From JADJPF01 sp964492845 (GTDB lineage Bacteria > Acidobacteriota > Blastocatellia > Chloracidobacteriales > JADJPF01): DNA of 64,000 nt. Shown in pieces: positions 16,068 to 24,575 of this stretch. The translations under genes were made by a program, and so were the position numbers. Positions within the stretch are counted from its first letter, which is position 1. The number at the start of each line of letters is the position of its first letter. The DNA lies in assembly GCA_964492845.1 (NCBI GenBank), contig CAZBMZ010000001.1, forward strand, positions 386,158 to 450,157, written 5' to 3'. The notes below the pieces were generated by a model. It worked only from the letters and a program-made list of their open reading frames with translations. It had not been told where the DNA came from and did not search any database.

Positions 16068-17531
16068 ATGGTTTCTAAAGAAAGTAATAAAGAGAGTAAT
16101 GATGAAACTAGCCAATTACTTGAAATAGCAAAACAAGCTGCTATAAAACATCTTTTTGTTTATTACAAAGAAATGCCTCCTGTCACAATCAAAATTTTTC
16201 TTGATTGTATATCTCAAGCTACAATACTTAAAAAGGAAGAAAGTTTTTCCTTAAGTAATCGCCCAAGCATACGCTCACTTGCTAATAGTTGTAATCTAAG
16301 TAAGGATACAGTGCAAAAAGCAATACAGTATTTAACTGAAAGAGGTTTGTTGGATGAAGATCAACCTACTTTAATGTTAGATAAAGCGACAAAGTATTTT
16401 AGCTACAGTTATTTAGAGGAAAAGATAATTTTATTAGAAAATGATTACAGTAAAGATAAATCTAGTGAAGTTACTTTTTTAGAAGAATTTAATAAAAAGA
16501 ATTTAGTTATATTAGAAAACAAATTGGATGATGAATTAATTTTACTTTATCAAAAAGGAGTTAAAGAGAGTTTTACAGAAATTTATAACAGATATTTTGA
16601 AACTATAAGAATGCAAATTTGTAAGCAATTGCCAGAAGGCGAGTCTTATGATCTAGCACAAGAAGTTTTTTTGGAATTGATGGAAAAATTAAAATCTTTT
16701 CAAGTAAATGGGCAAGCTAAATTTTCCACTTGGATATATAAATTTACTAAATTATTTTTAGCTAATGCACGGCGTAAGATAAAGCGAGAAGTTCAATTGT
16801 CAGAGGATTTTGACATAGAACAGGTAATTCGTCTAACTAGTCCACAAAAGCAAATAACACCATATTTACTTACTTTAGACAAAATTCAGCAAGAATGTGT
16901 TCTTCTGCATTATTATGAAGGATTATCTTATGAAAATATTAGTGTTAAGTTAGGTATTGATAAAAAGTTAGTTCGCACTTATTTACAAACGGCACGTCGT
17001 CATATAAGGTCTTTGCTAAATTCTGAAAAAAATAAAACAATAAATAATAAGTCTATAGAAAACAAAATTGATGAAAAAATAGCTAAGAAACTAGACAATT
17101 TACTATATGATAAGTTTTTTTATTCTACTTTAGAAAAGAAAGTTATTGAAATTGAAAAAATAGGCGGAAGTTTTGTAATTTGTATTCTTTATTGGAATTT
17201 AACTAAGAATTATGAGGGTTTAGATAATAGCGTAGTAGAAAAACTATCTAGCCTTATCATAAATAATATAAGAAGTATTGAAGATCAGGCTTTTAATTTA
17301 GGTGATCAGTATTTTGCTATTGTCTTTTCAAATATGTATATAAATAGTGTTAAAGAAATTATAAGAATAATAATGGATAATTCTAAAGAAGAATTAGGAT
17401 CATATTTAGAAATGTCTTGCTTAATGAGCGAATATAAGCCTAATAAATCACTTAAAATAATGTTAAAAACTCTACAAACGAAACTTCAAATAGCAACTCT
17501 ACACACAGATACTATTTTTTTTGTAGACTAA
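16068..17531 (+). CDS. Fusion of wHTH, sigma-70 regions 2/4 and degenerate GGDEF-like domain
   Basis: A 487-aa regulator with an unusual layout. Residues 55-105 form a winged helix-turn-helix (IRSLANSCNLSKDTVQKAIQ then YLTERGLL), as in GntR or replication-initiator wHTH. Residues 155-240 match sigma region 2 (DLAQEVFLELMEKLKSF, FSTWIYKFTKLFLANARRK). Residues 263-317 match region 4 (LDKIQQECVLLHYYEGLSYENI). Residues 367-475 look like a GGDEF fold without a working active site: NLGDQYFAIVF stands where RxGGDEF should be. No clear ribosome site precedes the ATG. I infer a transcription initiator with two extra sensory or DNA-binding parts. The GGDEF assignment is the least certain. Confidence 0.72.
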   Translation: MVSKESNKESNDETSQLLEIAKQAAIKHLFVYYKEMPPVTIKIFLDCISQATILKKEESFSLSNRPSIRSLANSCNLSKDTVQKAIQYLTERGLLDEDQPTLMLDKATKYFSYSYLEEKIILLENDYSKDKSSEVTFLEEFNKKNLVILENKLDDELILLYQKGVKESFTEIYNRYFETIRMQICKQLPEGESYDLAQEVFLELMEKLKSFQVNGQAKFSTWIYKFTKLFLANARRKIKREVQLSEDFDIEQVIRLTSPQKQITPYLLTLDKIQQECVLLHYYEGLSYENISVKLGIDKKLVRTYLQTARRHIRSLLNSEKNKTINNKSIENKIDEKIAKKLDNLLYDKFFYSTLEKKVIEIEKIGGSFVICILYWNLTKNYEGLDNSVVEKLSSLIINNIRSIEDQAFNLGDQYFAIVFSNMYINSVKEIIRIIMDNSKEELGSYLEMSCLMSEYKPNKSLKIMLKTLQTKLQIATLHTDTIFFVD

Positions 17532-17692
17532 CTAAGGTAGAATTTTCCAAACTTTTCAAAAATAAAAATTTCCTGAAATTTTTCAATAACATTTTTCAAA
17601 ACAAATTAGTTAAAACTTACAAATCTAAGTAGTAAGGACTAGTGAATATTTGCTAGTTTAAAAATTTCAGAATATATCAATAGAGGCATTTG

Positions 17693-19660
17693 ATGAAAAA
17701 AAATCCTGATAAAAGAAAAACTTCAAATCCTGAAAAAATAGCTAAAACTACACCATTAACAAAACCAACAACAGAGGCTAGACAGGAAATAATCGAATTA
17801 ACGGTTAAAGCTGTAGCTGTAGGTATTATTTTTGGTATTATTTTTGGTGCTGCTAATGCCTACTTAGGTCTAAGAGTAGGTTTGACTGTTTCTACATCAA
17901 TTCCCATCTCTGTACTTTCAATTGCTGTATTTCGTTTAGGTGTAAGTATTTGGGGAAAAAGTACAATTTTAGAGGCTAATTTAGCTCAAACTATTGGTAG
18001 TGCTAGCTCTTCACTAGCAGCAGGAACAATTTTTACCATTCCAGCACTTTTTCTTTGGAATTCTCCTCCACAATATTGGCAAGTAGCAATACTAGCATTG
18101 CTAGGTGGAATTTTAGGTGTTTGTGCAATGATTCCATTACGTAAGCTCTTAATTGTACAAGCAGATGCAGAACTTCCTTATCCTGAAGGTAGGGCTTGTG
18201 CTGAAGTATTAAAAGCTTCTAAAGGAGATTCATCAAGCTCTAAATGGATTTTTATTGGTTTAGGTGCAGGTATAGTAATTAAATTGTCTTTAGGACTACT
18301 TCATTTAACGCCTGAATTAATAGAATATAACTTACCTTGGTTACCTAAAGCAGTGTTAGCAATAGAAGTTGCGCCAGCTTTAATGGCTGTTGGTTATATT
18401 GTTGGTTATCGTGCTTCTGGCATTATGGTTTCTGGTAGTTTAATTGCTGCTACAGTATTAATTCCATTATTTGCAATAATTGGGGATAGTTTGACTGCCC
18501 CACTGTTTCCCGAAGTATTAAAAAATAAAATACCTATTCGTGAAATGGCCGCCGGACAAATTTGGTCATCCTATGTGCGTTATGTTGGTGCTGGGGCAGT
18601 AGCAGCAGCAGGTACACTTGCTGTTTTAACAGCACTTCCAACAATGGTTAGTTCTCTAAAAGCTATTGTTAGTGGACTGTCAAAAGATAAAAAGGGAGCA
18701 AATACAACAGATGATCGCTTGGATAGAGATTTACCAGGTGGGGTAATTATTGCTGGGGTTATTTTAGTAATTGTAGTTTTAGCCCTTGTTCCTGGGCTAC
18801 TAGCAGGTAATCTTACTTTAGTTCAAAGATTAGTTGCTGCCGGAGGAGTAGCTATATTTGGTATTTTGTTTGTTGCTGTATCTTCTAGAATTGTAGGTTT
18901 AATTGGAGTGTCAAGTAATCCTACTTCTGGGATGACACTAGTAACATTACTAGCTACTAGTGCAATATTTGTTTTTTTAGGTTGGGACGCTGATACAGGA
19001 GCAAAATTAGCTGTTTTAACTGTTGGAACAGTAGTTTGTATTGCTGCTTCAAAAGCTGGGGATATTTCTCAAGACTTAAAAACAGGTTATTTAGTAGGTG
19101 CTACACCTTATAGACAACAAGCTGGACAATTATTAAGTGCTTCAATTGCTTGCTGGGCTGTTGCTGGAACGGTTTTAGCACTTGGACAAGCCTATCAATT
19201 TGGCTCTAAAGAACTACCTGCACCACAAGCTACACTTATGAAAACTGTTATTGAAGGGGTTTTATCTGGCTCGCTGCCTTGGGGACTTGTAGGCGTTGGT
19301 GTAGCTTTTGCAATTGCTGCTGTACTAGCAGGCTTGCCAGGACTAGCCTTTGCTATAGGTCTTTATCTTCCTCTTAGCTCTATGACACCTATTTTTGTTG
19401 GTGGTCTAGTACGTCGTCTTACAGGTGGTGATGGAGAAAAAAGTGATTCTAGTGGAGGAGTATTATGTGCTTCAGGATTGATTGCTGGCGAAGGACTGGC
19501 TGGAATTGCAATTGCGGGTGCAGTTGGAGCTAAATTGCTTCCTAAACAAAGTGAAACTATTTTAAGTGGAAATACAGGTATTTTTGTAGGGTTATTTATA
19601 ATAGGTGTAGTAGTAACATTACTTGTTTTAGCAACAAAAGATAAAAAGAAAACAGCCTAA
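17693..19660 (+). CDS. OPT family oligopeptide transporter
   Basis: A 655-aa inner-membrane transporter of the OPT family, which imports oligopeptides or metal chelates using the proton gradient. After a basic cytosolic N-terminus of about 35 residues, more than a dozen membrane helices follow. The family segment AANAYLGLRVGLTVSTSIPISVLSIAVFR is present, then the NLAQTIGSASSSLAAG stretch and LPYPEGRACAEVLKA. Length fits the bacterial OPT group. The start is the ATG at 17693 with an AGAGG site upstream, not the TTG just before it. aroB follows after only 5 bases, so the two are probably co-transcribed. Confidence 0.93.
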   Translation: MKKNPDKRKTSNPEKIAKTTPLTKPTTEARQEIIELTVKAVAVGIIFGIIFGAANAYLGLRVGLTVSTSIPISVLSIAVFRLGVSIWGKSTILEANLAQTIGSASSSLAAGTIFTIPALFLWNSPPQYWQVAILALLGGILGVCAMIPLRKLLIVQADAELPYPEGRACAEVLKASKGDSSSSKWIFIGLGAGIVIKLSLGLLHLTPELIEYNLPWLPKAVLAIEVAPALMAVGYIVGYRASGIMVSGSLIAATVLIPLFAIIGDSLTAPLFPEVLKNKIPIREMAAGQIWSSYVRYVGAGAVAAAGTLAVLTALPTMVSSLKAIVSGLSKDKKGANTTDDRLDRDLPGGVIIAGVILVIVVLALVPGLLAGNLTLVQRLVAAGGVAIFGILFVAVSSRIVGLIGVSSNPTSGMTLVTLLATSAIFVFLGWDADTGAKLAVLTVGTVVCIAASKAGDISQDLKTGYLVGATPYRQQAGQLLSASIACWAVAGTVLALGQAYQFGSKELPAPQATLMKTVIEGVLSGSLPWGLVGVGVAFAIAAVLAGLPGLAFAIGLYLPLSSMTPIFVGGLVRRLTGGDGEKSDSSGGVLCASGLIAGEGLAGIAIAGAVGAKLLPKQSETILSGNTGIFVGLFIIGVVVTLLVLATKDKKKTA

Positions 19661-19665
19661 ATTTT

Positions 19666-20766
19666 ATGAAAGAAACACTCATTACTAGCATAAATGTAGA
19701 ACTTTCAGGTCGTAGCTATAATATTTTAATTGCCGCAGGGTTATTAAAAAAATGCGCTAGTGAAATTCCTAAAGTTCTATCACCTCATTGTAGAAAAATT
19801 GTAGTAGTTTCTAACAAAAAAGTTTTTGCACTTTATGGTGATATTCTTTCTCAGAGCTTAAAAATTTTAGGTTATCAACCACTACATTTTTTAATTGGAG
19901 ATGGAGAAAAATATAAAACTCTAGCTACAGCAGAAAAGCTTTTTACTTTTTTAATTGAACAGCGCATAGAACGACGGGATGCTTTAATTGCTTTAGGTGG
20001 GGGCGTTGTTGGAGATCTAACAGGATTTGTGGCTGCTACTTACTTAAGAGGAATTAATTATATTCAAATACCAACATCACTTCTTGCACAAATAGATGCT
20101 GCTATTGGTGGCAAAACAGCAGTAAATCATAAAAAAGGGAAAAATTTAATAGGAGCTTTTCATCAACCAAAATTAGTAATTATTGATCCATGTGTACTAA
20201 TTACATTGCCTAAAAGAGAATTAATAGCAGCTATGTATGAAGCAATAAAATATGGAGTGATTGCTGATGAAAAGCTCTTTTATTTGTTAGAAAAAGAAAA
20301 AAACAATATACTAGCGAGAAATATTGACTTATTAACAGAAATAATTATTTCTTGTTGTCAAATTAAAGCAGGTGTAGTTAGTCGAGATGAGCATGAAAGT
20401 GGAGAAAGGCAAATTCTGAACTTTGGTCATACTGTAGGGCATGCTTTGGAAACCATTACTAATTATAAGCTCTTTAAGCATGGAGAAGCTGTTGGTTATG
20501 GTATGATTGCTGCTACACTTATAGCTAATAACTTAAGTTTAATCTCTAGTCAACAAACAGAAAAAATTATTAAATTAATAAATGATTACGGGAAATTACC
20601 TAGTACAAAAAAAGTGGTTGTAGAAACTTTATTAGAGGTTATGCAACAAGACAAAAAATCATTAGCAGGACAGTTAATATTTGTGCTGCCAGAGCAAATA
20701 GGACGTGTTATTATTGGGCAAACGGTTTCAATTAATGTTATTCATCAAGTTTTGCAAACATTATAA
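19666..20766 (+). CDS. aroB: 3-dehydroquinate synthase
   Basis: Converts DAHP to 3-dehydroquinate, the second step of the shikimate pathway, with NAD and a metal ion. The 366-aa sequence shows the NAD-binding segment ALGGGVVGDLTGFVAATYLRGI, the QIPTSLLAQIDAAIGGKTAVNH segment with substrate-binding residues, and metal ligands in EAIKYG, NFGHTVGHALE and the FKHGEAVGYGM His. It lies 5 bases downstream of the OPT gene. The link to that transporter appears positional only. Confidence 0.97.
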   Translation: MKETLITSINVELSGRSYNILIAAGLLKKCASEIPKVLSPHCRKIVVVSNKKVFALYGDILSQSLKILGYQPLHFLIGDGEKYKTLATAEKLFTFLIEQRIERRDALIALGGGVVGDLTGFVAATYLRGINYIQIPTSLLAQIDAAIGGKTAVNHKKGKNLIGAFHQPKLVIIDPCVLITLPKRELIAAMYEAIKYGVIADEKLFYLLEKEKNNILARNIDLLTEIIISCCQIKAGVVSRDEHESGERQILNFGHTVGHALETITNYKLFKHGEAVGYGMIAATLIANNLSLISSQQTEKIIKLINDYGKLPSTKKVVVETLLEVMQQDKKSLAGQLIFVLPEQIGRVIIGQTVSINVIHQVLQTL

Positions 20767-20863
20767 ATTTAAGATATGGTTGTTTTGCAAATTACTAAAA
20801 ATTAACAAACAAATTTTAATTAATTTTCAATACGGAGGCAGCATTAAAAGTGCTGAAAGAGTT

Positions 20864-21253
20864 ATGATTAAAAATAAACTTAGTAAATATAAAAATAATC
20901 AACGTGGAGAGGGTAATGCAAAATTTATAGGTGTTTTATCTGCTGCAACATTAATTGGCTATATTCTTTGGACTGTTATGCCAGTTTATTTTAAGGAACA
21001 AAACTTAAGTCATGATGTTAAAGATGAAGCTAGACAGGCTGCTGTTAATAATGCTCAGCCTAAACTAGTGCAACAAAGAGTTCAAAAAATAGTAGATAAC
21101 CTGGATTTTCCTACAGATATTAAGGTTGAAGTGGTCAAAAAAGGTGATAATTTTACAATAAAATGTAATGGAACTGTTCCAATTAGTTTTTTAGTTTATA
21201 CCTATAACTACAATGTTAATGTTGAACATAAGGGTGAAAGAGGCGGTTATTAA
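20864..21253 (+). CDS. Small single-span membrane protein, DUF4845-like
   Basis: A 129-aa protein with a short basic N-terminus (NNQRGEGNAKF), one membrane helix (about residues 20-42, ending in the MPVYF motif) and a soluble outer domain. The RGxG...PVYF layout recalls the pilin-like DUF4845 proteins, but the match is by eye only. The open frame extends upstream into aroB; the ATG at 20864 is preferred. The best ribosome site, GGAGG at 20835, is too far from this ATG and would instead suit a rare ATT codon at 20843, so the start is not settled. Confidence 0.6.
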   Translation: MIKNKLSKYKNNQRGEGNAKFIGVLSAATLIGYILWTVMPVYFKEQNLSHDVKDEARQAAVNNAQPKLVQQRVQKIVDNLDFPTDIKVEVVKKGDNFTIKCNGTVPISFLVYTYNYNVNVEHKGERGGY

Positions 21254-21272
21254 TAATTAATCTTGAAGAAAG

Positions 21273-21297
21273 ACCTGCTTGAACTCACCAAGCAGGT
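21273..21297. terminator. Convergent hairpin terminator
   Basis: A perfect 9-bp stem (acctgcttg with caagcaggt) and 7-base loop between the membrane protein gene and dtd, which converge here. On the minus strand it is followed by a T-rich tail (tctttctt), so it best serves dtd. Confidence 0.7.
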
Positions 21298-21308
21298 TAA
21301 AAGCCTTA

Positions 21309-21758
21309 TTAAAAAGTCTTTTTACTGTCTAATAAAATTGTGACAGGCCCATCATTTATTAGTTCTACATCCATCATTGCTTGAAACTTACCTGTTTGGA
21401 CACTTATTCCAGTTAGAATTGCTTGATTAACAAAATAACTATACAACTCTTCAGCTTGTTTTGGCAGTGCAGCATCAGAATAAGAAGGTCGACGACCGCG
21501 ACGACAATCGCCAAACAAAGTAAATTGGGAAACTATCAGCAAATCTGCTTTTATATCTAGCAAAGAAAGGTTCATTTTATTGTTTTCATCTGCAAAAATA
21601 CGGAGATTGACAATTTTTTCTACTAAATAATCAGCATCTGTTTGACTATCAATCTGAGCTACACCTAATAAAACCAATAAACCTTTGTTAATAGCCCCAA
21701 CTACTTTTTGTTCAACTGTAACTTTAGCAGCAGAAACCCTTTGTATTACAGCACGCAT
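21309..21758 (-). CDS. dtd: D-aminoacyl-tRNA deacylase
   Basis: Removes D-amino acids (and glycine from tRNA-Ala) wrongly loaded on tRNA, in the cytosol. The 149-aa sequence starts MRAVIQRVSAAKVTV and shows both family signatures: SQFTLFGDCRRGRRPSY near residue 77 and the NDGPVTILLDS motif with the Gly-Pro pair of the chiral-proofreading site. Length is standard. It sits 2 bases downstream of atpC and is likely co-transcribed with the ATP synthase genes. Confidence 0.96.
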   Translation of the reverse strand: MRAVIQRVSAAKVTVEQKVVGAINKGLLVLLGVAQIDSQTDADYLVEKIVNLRIFADENNKMNLSLLDIKADLLIVSQFTLFGDCRRGRRPSYSDAALPKQAEELYSYFVNQAILTGISVQTGKFQAMMDVELINDGPVTILLDSKKTF

Positions 21759-21760
21759 AA

Positions 21761-22171
21761 TTATTTATTTTGTGCAGCTTGAACACGAACGGTAGCACGC
21801 TCTACATTAGCTAATGCTTCTGTGATATTAATATCTAAGTCTTTTTCTGCTAATTTTAATGTTTGTTCTGCTGTTGCTAAATCACGACGAGCATTTTCAA
21901 GATTAATATCTTGGGGTTTTTCAGCTAAACTGGAAAGAATAGTTACTTTATCTGCATAAACTTCTACAAACCCGCTACCTACTACAGCAACTTGTTCTTT
22001 TCCTTCATCACGGTATCTTAGGATTCCAGCTACTGCTAGCTTTGAAATTAATGAAGTATGACCAGGTAAAATACCAACTTCACCATTTAGTGTAGGTATT
22101 TGGACTTCTGTTACTTCTTGGGAAAGAAGTAAACGTTCAGGAGTGATAATTTCTAATTTAAGCTTTGCCAT
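21761..22171 (-). CDS. atpC: ATP synthase F1 epsilon subunit
   Basis: The central-stalk epsilon subunit of F1, which couples rotation and can brake ATP hydrolysis. The 136-aa sequence has the N-terminal beta sandwich (TPERLLLSQEVTEVQIPTLNGEVGILPGHTSLI) and a C-terminal helical pair rich in Ala and Glu. It follows atpD on the same strand with an 83-base gap holding a hairpin. The remaining ATP synthase genes are not in this window. Confidence 0.95.
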   Translation of the reverse strand: MAKLKLEIITPERLLLSQEVTEVQIPTLNGEVGILPGHTSLISKLAVAGILRYRDEGKEQVAVVGSGFVEVYADKVTILSSLAEKPQDINLENARRDLATAEQTLKLAEKDLDINITEALANVERATVRVQAAQNK

Positions 22172-22204
22172 AATTTTATTAAAGGTCTTTAGGATTAAAG
22201 TTTT

Positions 22205-22227
22205 AGAGATCGGTTTAACCGATCTCT
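22205..22227. other. Hairpin between atpD and atpC
   Basis: A perfect inverted repeat with arms agagatcgg and ccgatctct and a 5-base centre in the atpD-atpC gap. No T run follows on the minus strand, so it is more likely a processing or message-stability element tuning subunit ratio than a terminator. Confidence 0.45.
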
Positions 22228-22254
22228 ACTTTTAAAATCTTAAAAATAAGCTAG

Positions 22255-23682
22255 CTAGCTTTTCATTTGCTCACCCTTCTTACGGGCTTCTTCAATTGTA
22301 CCAACTAGATAAAAAGCTTGTTCTGGTAAATCGTCATGTTTACCTTCTAGGATTTCCTTAAAGCTACGGATTGTATCAGCTAATTTTACAAATCGGCCTT
22401 CTAAACCTGTAAATTGCGCTGCTACGTGGAAAGGTTGAGATAAGAAACGTTGAACTTTACGTGCGCGAGATACTACTAATTTATCTTCTTCTGAAAGTTC
22501 ATCAATACCTAAAATAGCAATGATGTCTTGAAGTTCTTTATAACGTTGTAGTAAGCGTTTTACACCTTGAGCCGTGTTATAGTGTTCTTGTCCTAAAATA
22601 TTTGGGTCAAGAATACGAGATGTTGAATCTAGAGGATCTACTGCTGGATAAATTCCAAGTTCTGCAATTTGTCGAGACAGCACGGTTGTTGCATCTAAGT
22701 GAGCAAATGCTGTTGCTGGTGCTGGGTCGGTTAAGTCGTCAGCAGGTACATATATAGCTTGTACTGAAGTAATAGAACCTGTTTTTGTAGAAGTAATACG
22801 TTCTTGTAATTCACCCATTTCTGTTGCTAAGTTAGGTTGATAACCTACGGCTGATGGCATACGACCAAGCAGAGCAGATACTTCAGAACCAGCTTGAGTA
22901 AAACGGAAAATGTTATCTACGAATAATAAAACGTCCTGACCTTGTTCGCGGAAATATTCTGCTACTGTAAGTCCTGATAATGCAACTCTTAAACGTGCGC
23001 CAGGTGGTTCAGTCATTTGGCCGTATACTAAGGATGTTTTAGATTTTCTCCAATCATCTGGGTCAATTACGCCTGATTCTTGCATTTCTAACCATAAGTC
23101 ATTGCCTTCACGAGTACGTTCACCCACGCCTGTAAATACAGAATAACCGCTACGTTCTTTAGCCACATTATTGATTAATTCCATAATCAAAACAGTTTTA
23201 CCTACTCCTGCACCACCAAACAACCCAATCTTTCCACCACGTAAAAATGGTTGTATTAAGTCAATAACCTTAATACCAGTTTCTAGCATTTGCAGTTCTG
23301 TTGATTGGTCTTCAAAACTAGGGGCATGACGGTGAATAGGGTAGCGGAGTTTAGATTGAATTGGCCCTTTCATATCTACAGGTTCGCCAATTACATTCAT
23401 TACTCGTCCTAGGGTTTCTGGGCCTACTGGAACAGTAATACCATCACCAGTATCAATTACTTTCATACCTCGGACAAGACCTTCTGTCGGTAACATTGCT
23501 ACGGTACGAACACGACTTTCACCAAGATGTTGTTGTACTTCTACAATAATATCAATAGGATTAGGAACATCAAACCCATCGCTAACAATACGTAAGGCTT
23601 GATAAATAGGTGGGAGATGTTGTGCGTCAAATTCCACATCGATTACAGGCCCGATTACCTGCACGACTTTTCCTTCATTCAT
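22255..23682 (-). CDS. atpD: ATP synthase F1 beta subunit
   Basis: Catalytic beta subunit of F1. The 475-aa length is standard. The Walker A P-loop is GLFGGAGVGKTVLI, the catalytic Glu lies in GVGERTREGNDLW, and Walker B is seen as DVLLFVDNIFRFTQAGSEVSALLGRMPSAVGYQP. The family signature PAVDPLDSTS is also present. Only atpC follows, so atpD-atpC form a cluster apart from the other ATP synthase genes, a split seen in some bacterial phyla such as Bacteroidota and Chlorobiota. Confidence 0.98.
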   Translation of the reverse strand: MNEGKVVQVIGPVIDVEFDAQHLPPIYQALRIVSDGFDVPNPIDIIVEVQQHLGESRVRTVAMLPTEGLVRGMKVIDTGDGITVPVGPETLGRVMNVIGEPVDMKGPIQSKLRYPIHRHAPSFEDQSTELQMLETGIKVIDLIQPFLRGGKIGLFGGAGVGKTVLIMELINNVAKERSGYSVFTGVGERTREGNDLWLEMQESGVIDPDDWRKSKTSLVYGQMTEPPGARLRVALSGLTVAEYFREQGQDVLLFVDNIFRFTQAGSEVSALLGRMPSAVGYQPNLATEMGELQERITSTKTGSITSVQAIYVPADDLTDPAPATAFAHLDATTVLSRQIAELGIYPAVDPLDSTSRILDPNILGQEHYNTAQGVKRLLQRYKELQDIIAILGIDELSEEDKLVVSRARKVQRFLSQPFHVAAQFTGLEGRFVKLADTIRSFKEILEGKHDDLPEQAFYLVGTIEEARKKGEQMKS

Positions 23683-23861
23683 TGCTCACTCCTTAGAAAA
23701 AAGTAAATCTAAATCAATAATGTAGTTTGAAATTAACTTAAGTTAAATAAAGCGATCAAAATATCATATGGTATGATTTTTGACTAGCAAGCATACCGAA
23801 GAGCCATTGTTATTAGTATGTATAGTTACTCGTTTTAGAAGTGTTAATAAAAGAATCTTTT

Positions 23862-23914
23862 AAAAAGCAAAAGTGGTAAAAAGCTAATAAATTCTAGCTC
23901 TTTACCACTTTTGC
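23862..23914 (-). terminator. Intrinsic terminator of the coiled-coil gene
   Basis: A 14-bp perfect stem (23867-23880 with 23901-23914), extended inside by a few further pairs, is followed on the minus strand by five T. It lies directly after the stop codon of the coiled-coil gene at 23933 and isolates it from atpD. Confidence 0.88.
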
Positions 23915-23932
23915 TTAATTTAGCTTAATTAG

Positions 23933-24415
23933 CTATTTTTTAAATTCTGCTAGCTGGTTTTCTACAGCAATAATACGATCTTCTAAATAGTCCTGATTGA
24001 TCAGTTTATGAGATAAATCGCCAAGTAGTTGATAAGTAGAGCGATTAATATGTTTAAGCTCTCTTTCAAGATGAACTTGACGGTCTTTAATTTGCTTAAC
24101 ATCTTGCTTAAGTTCACTAACATCTTGCTTAAGTTCACTAACATCTTGCTTAAGTTGACTAACATCTTGCTTAAGTTCTTTGATACTTTCATTAGCTTCT
24201 GCTACTGCCAAAACAAGTTTATCTAGCCGTCCTACAGTATCACGAGTAGTTTCTAAATTGGAAAGTCTTGCTTTTACATTAACCATATCATCTTTAAGAA
24301 CTTGAACATCCTGCTTAAGAATTTGAACATCTTGGTATAGAGTTTGTACTAATGCGAACATTTGATGAAGTAATGTTCTATCATCTTCTGAAAACGCGAT
24401 AGAATTTTCATTCAT
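23933..24415 (-). CDS. Coiled-coil protein with LKQDVSE heptads
   Basis: A 160-aa soluble protein that is almost entirely one long coiled coil. Perfect heptads of the form LKQDVSE/LKQDVSQ lie in the middle, with weaker ones (ILKQDVQVLKDDM) before them. It has no signal peptide or membrane helix and no catalytic motif. Such proteins usually act as spacers or oligomerising scaffolds; the role is unknown. The open frame extends upstream to 24655, but the ATG at 24415 has a textbook GGAGGAAAC site and is taken as the start. Confidence 0.8.
   Translation of the reverse strand: MNENSIAFSEDDRTLLHQMFALVQTLYQDVQILKQDVQVLKDDMVNVKARLSNLETTRDTVGRLDKLVLAVAEANESIKELKQDVSQLKQDVSELKQDVSELKQDVKQIKDRQVHLERELKHINRSTYQLLGDLSHKLINQDYLEDRIIAVENQLAEFKK
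24098..24179 (-). repeat. 21-bp in-frame tandem repeat in coiled-coil gene
   Basis: Almost four head-to-tail copies of a 21-base unit (aacatcttgcttaagttcac plus t) encode identical heptads. The near identity at DNA level suggests recent expansion. A 21-base unit changes the coil length by exactly one heptad and keeps frame. Confidence 0.92.
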
Positions 24416-24575
24416 AGTTTCCTCCATAAAAGAATAAAATAAAATGTTAAATAAGTTGTTTAAGCTATAGTTTTTTACATTAAATAAACTATAGGCTTTC
24501 ACTCTACATAGATGCAAATTATTTTTAATTACAGTCAAGTTAAATATTAAAAATACCAAAAAAGGATTGTTAAAC

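Noticed and set aside
20705..20863. Upstream extension of the small membrane protein into aroB
   Set aside because: It overlaps the aroB end in another frame and has no start signal near 20705.
24098..24179. CRISPR-like array
   Set aside because: The copies are contiguous, in frame and encode a coiled coil; there are no spacers.
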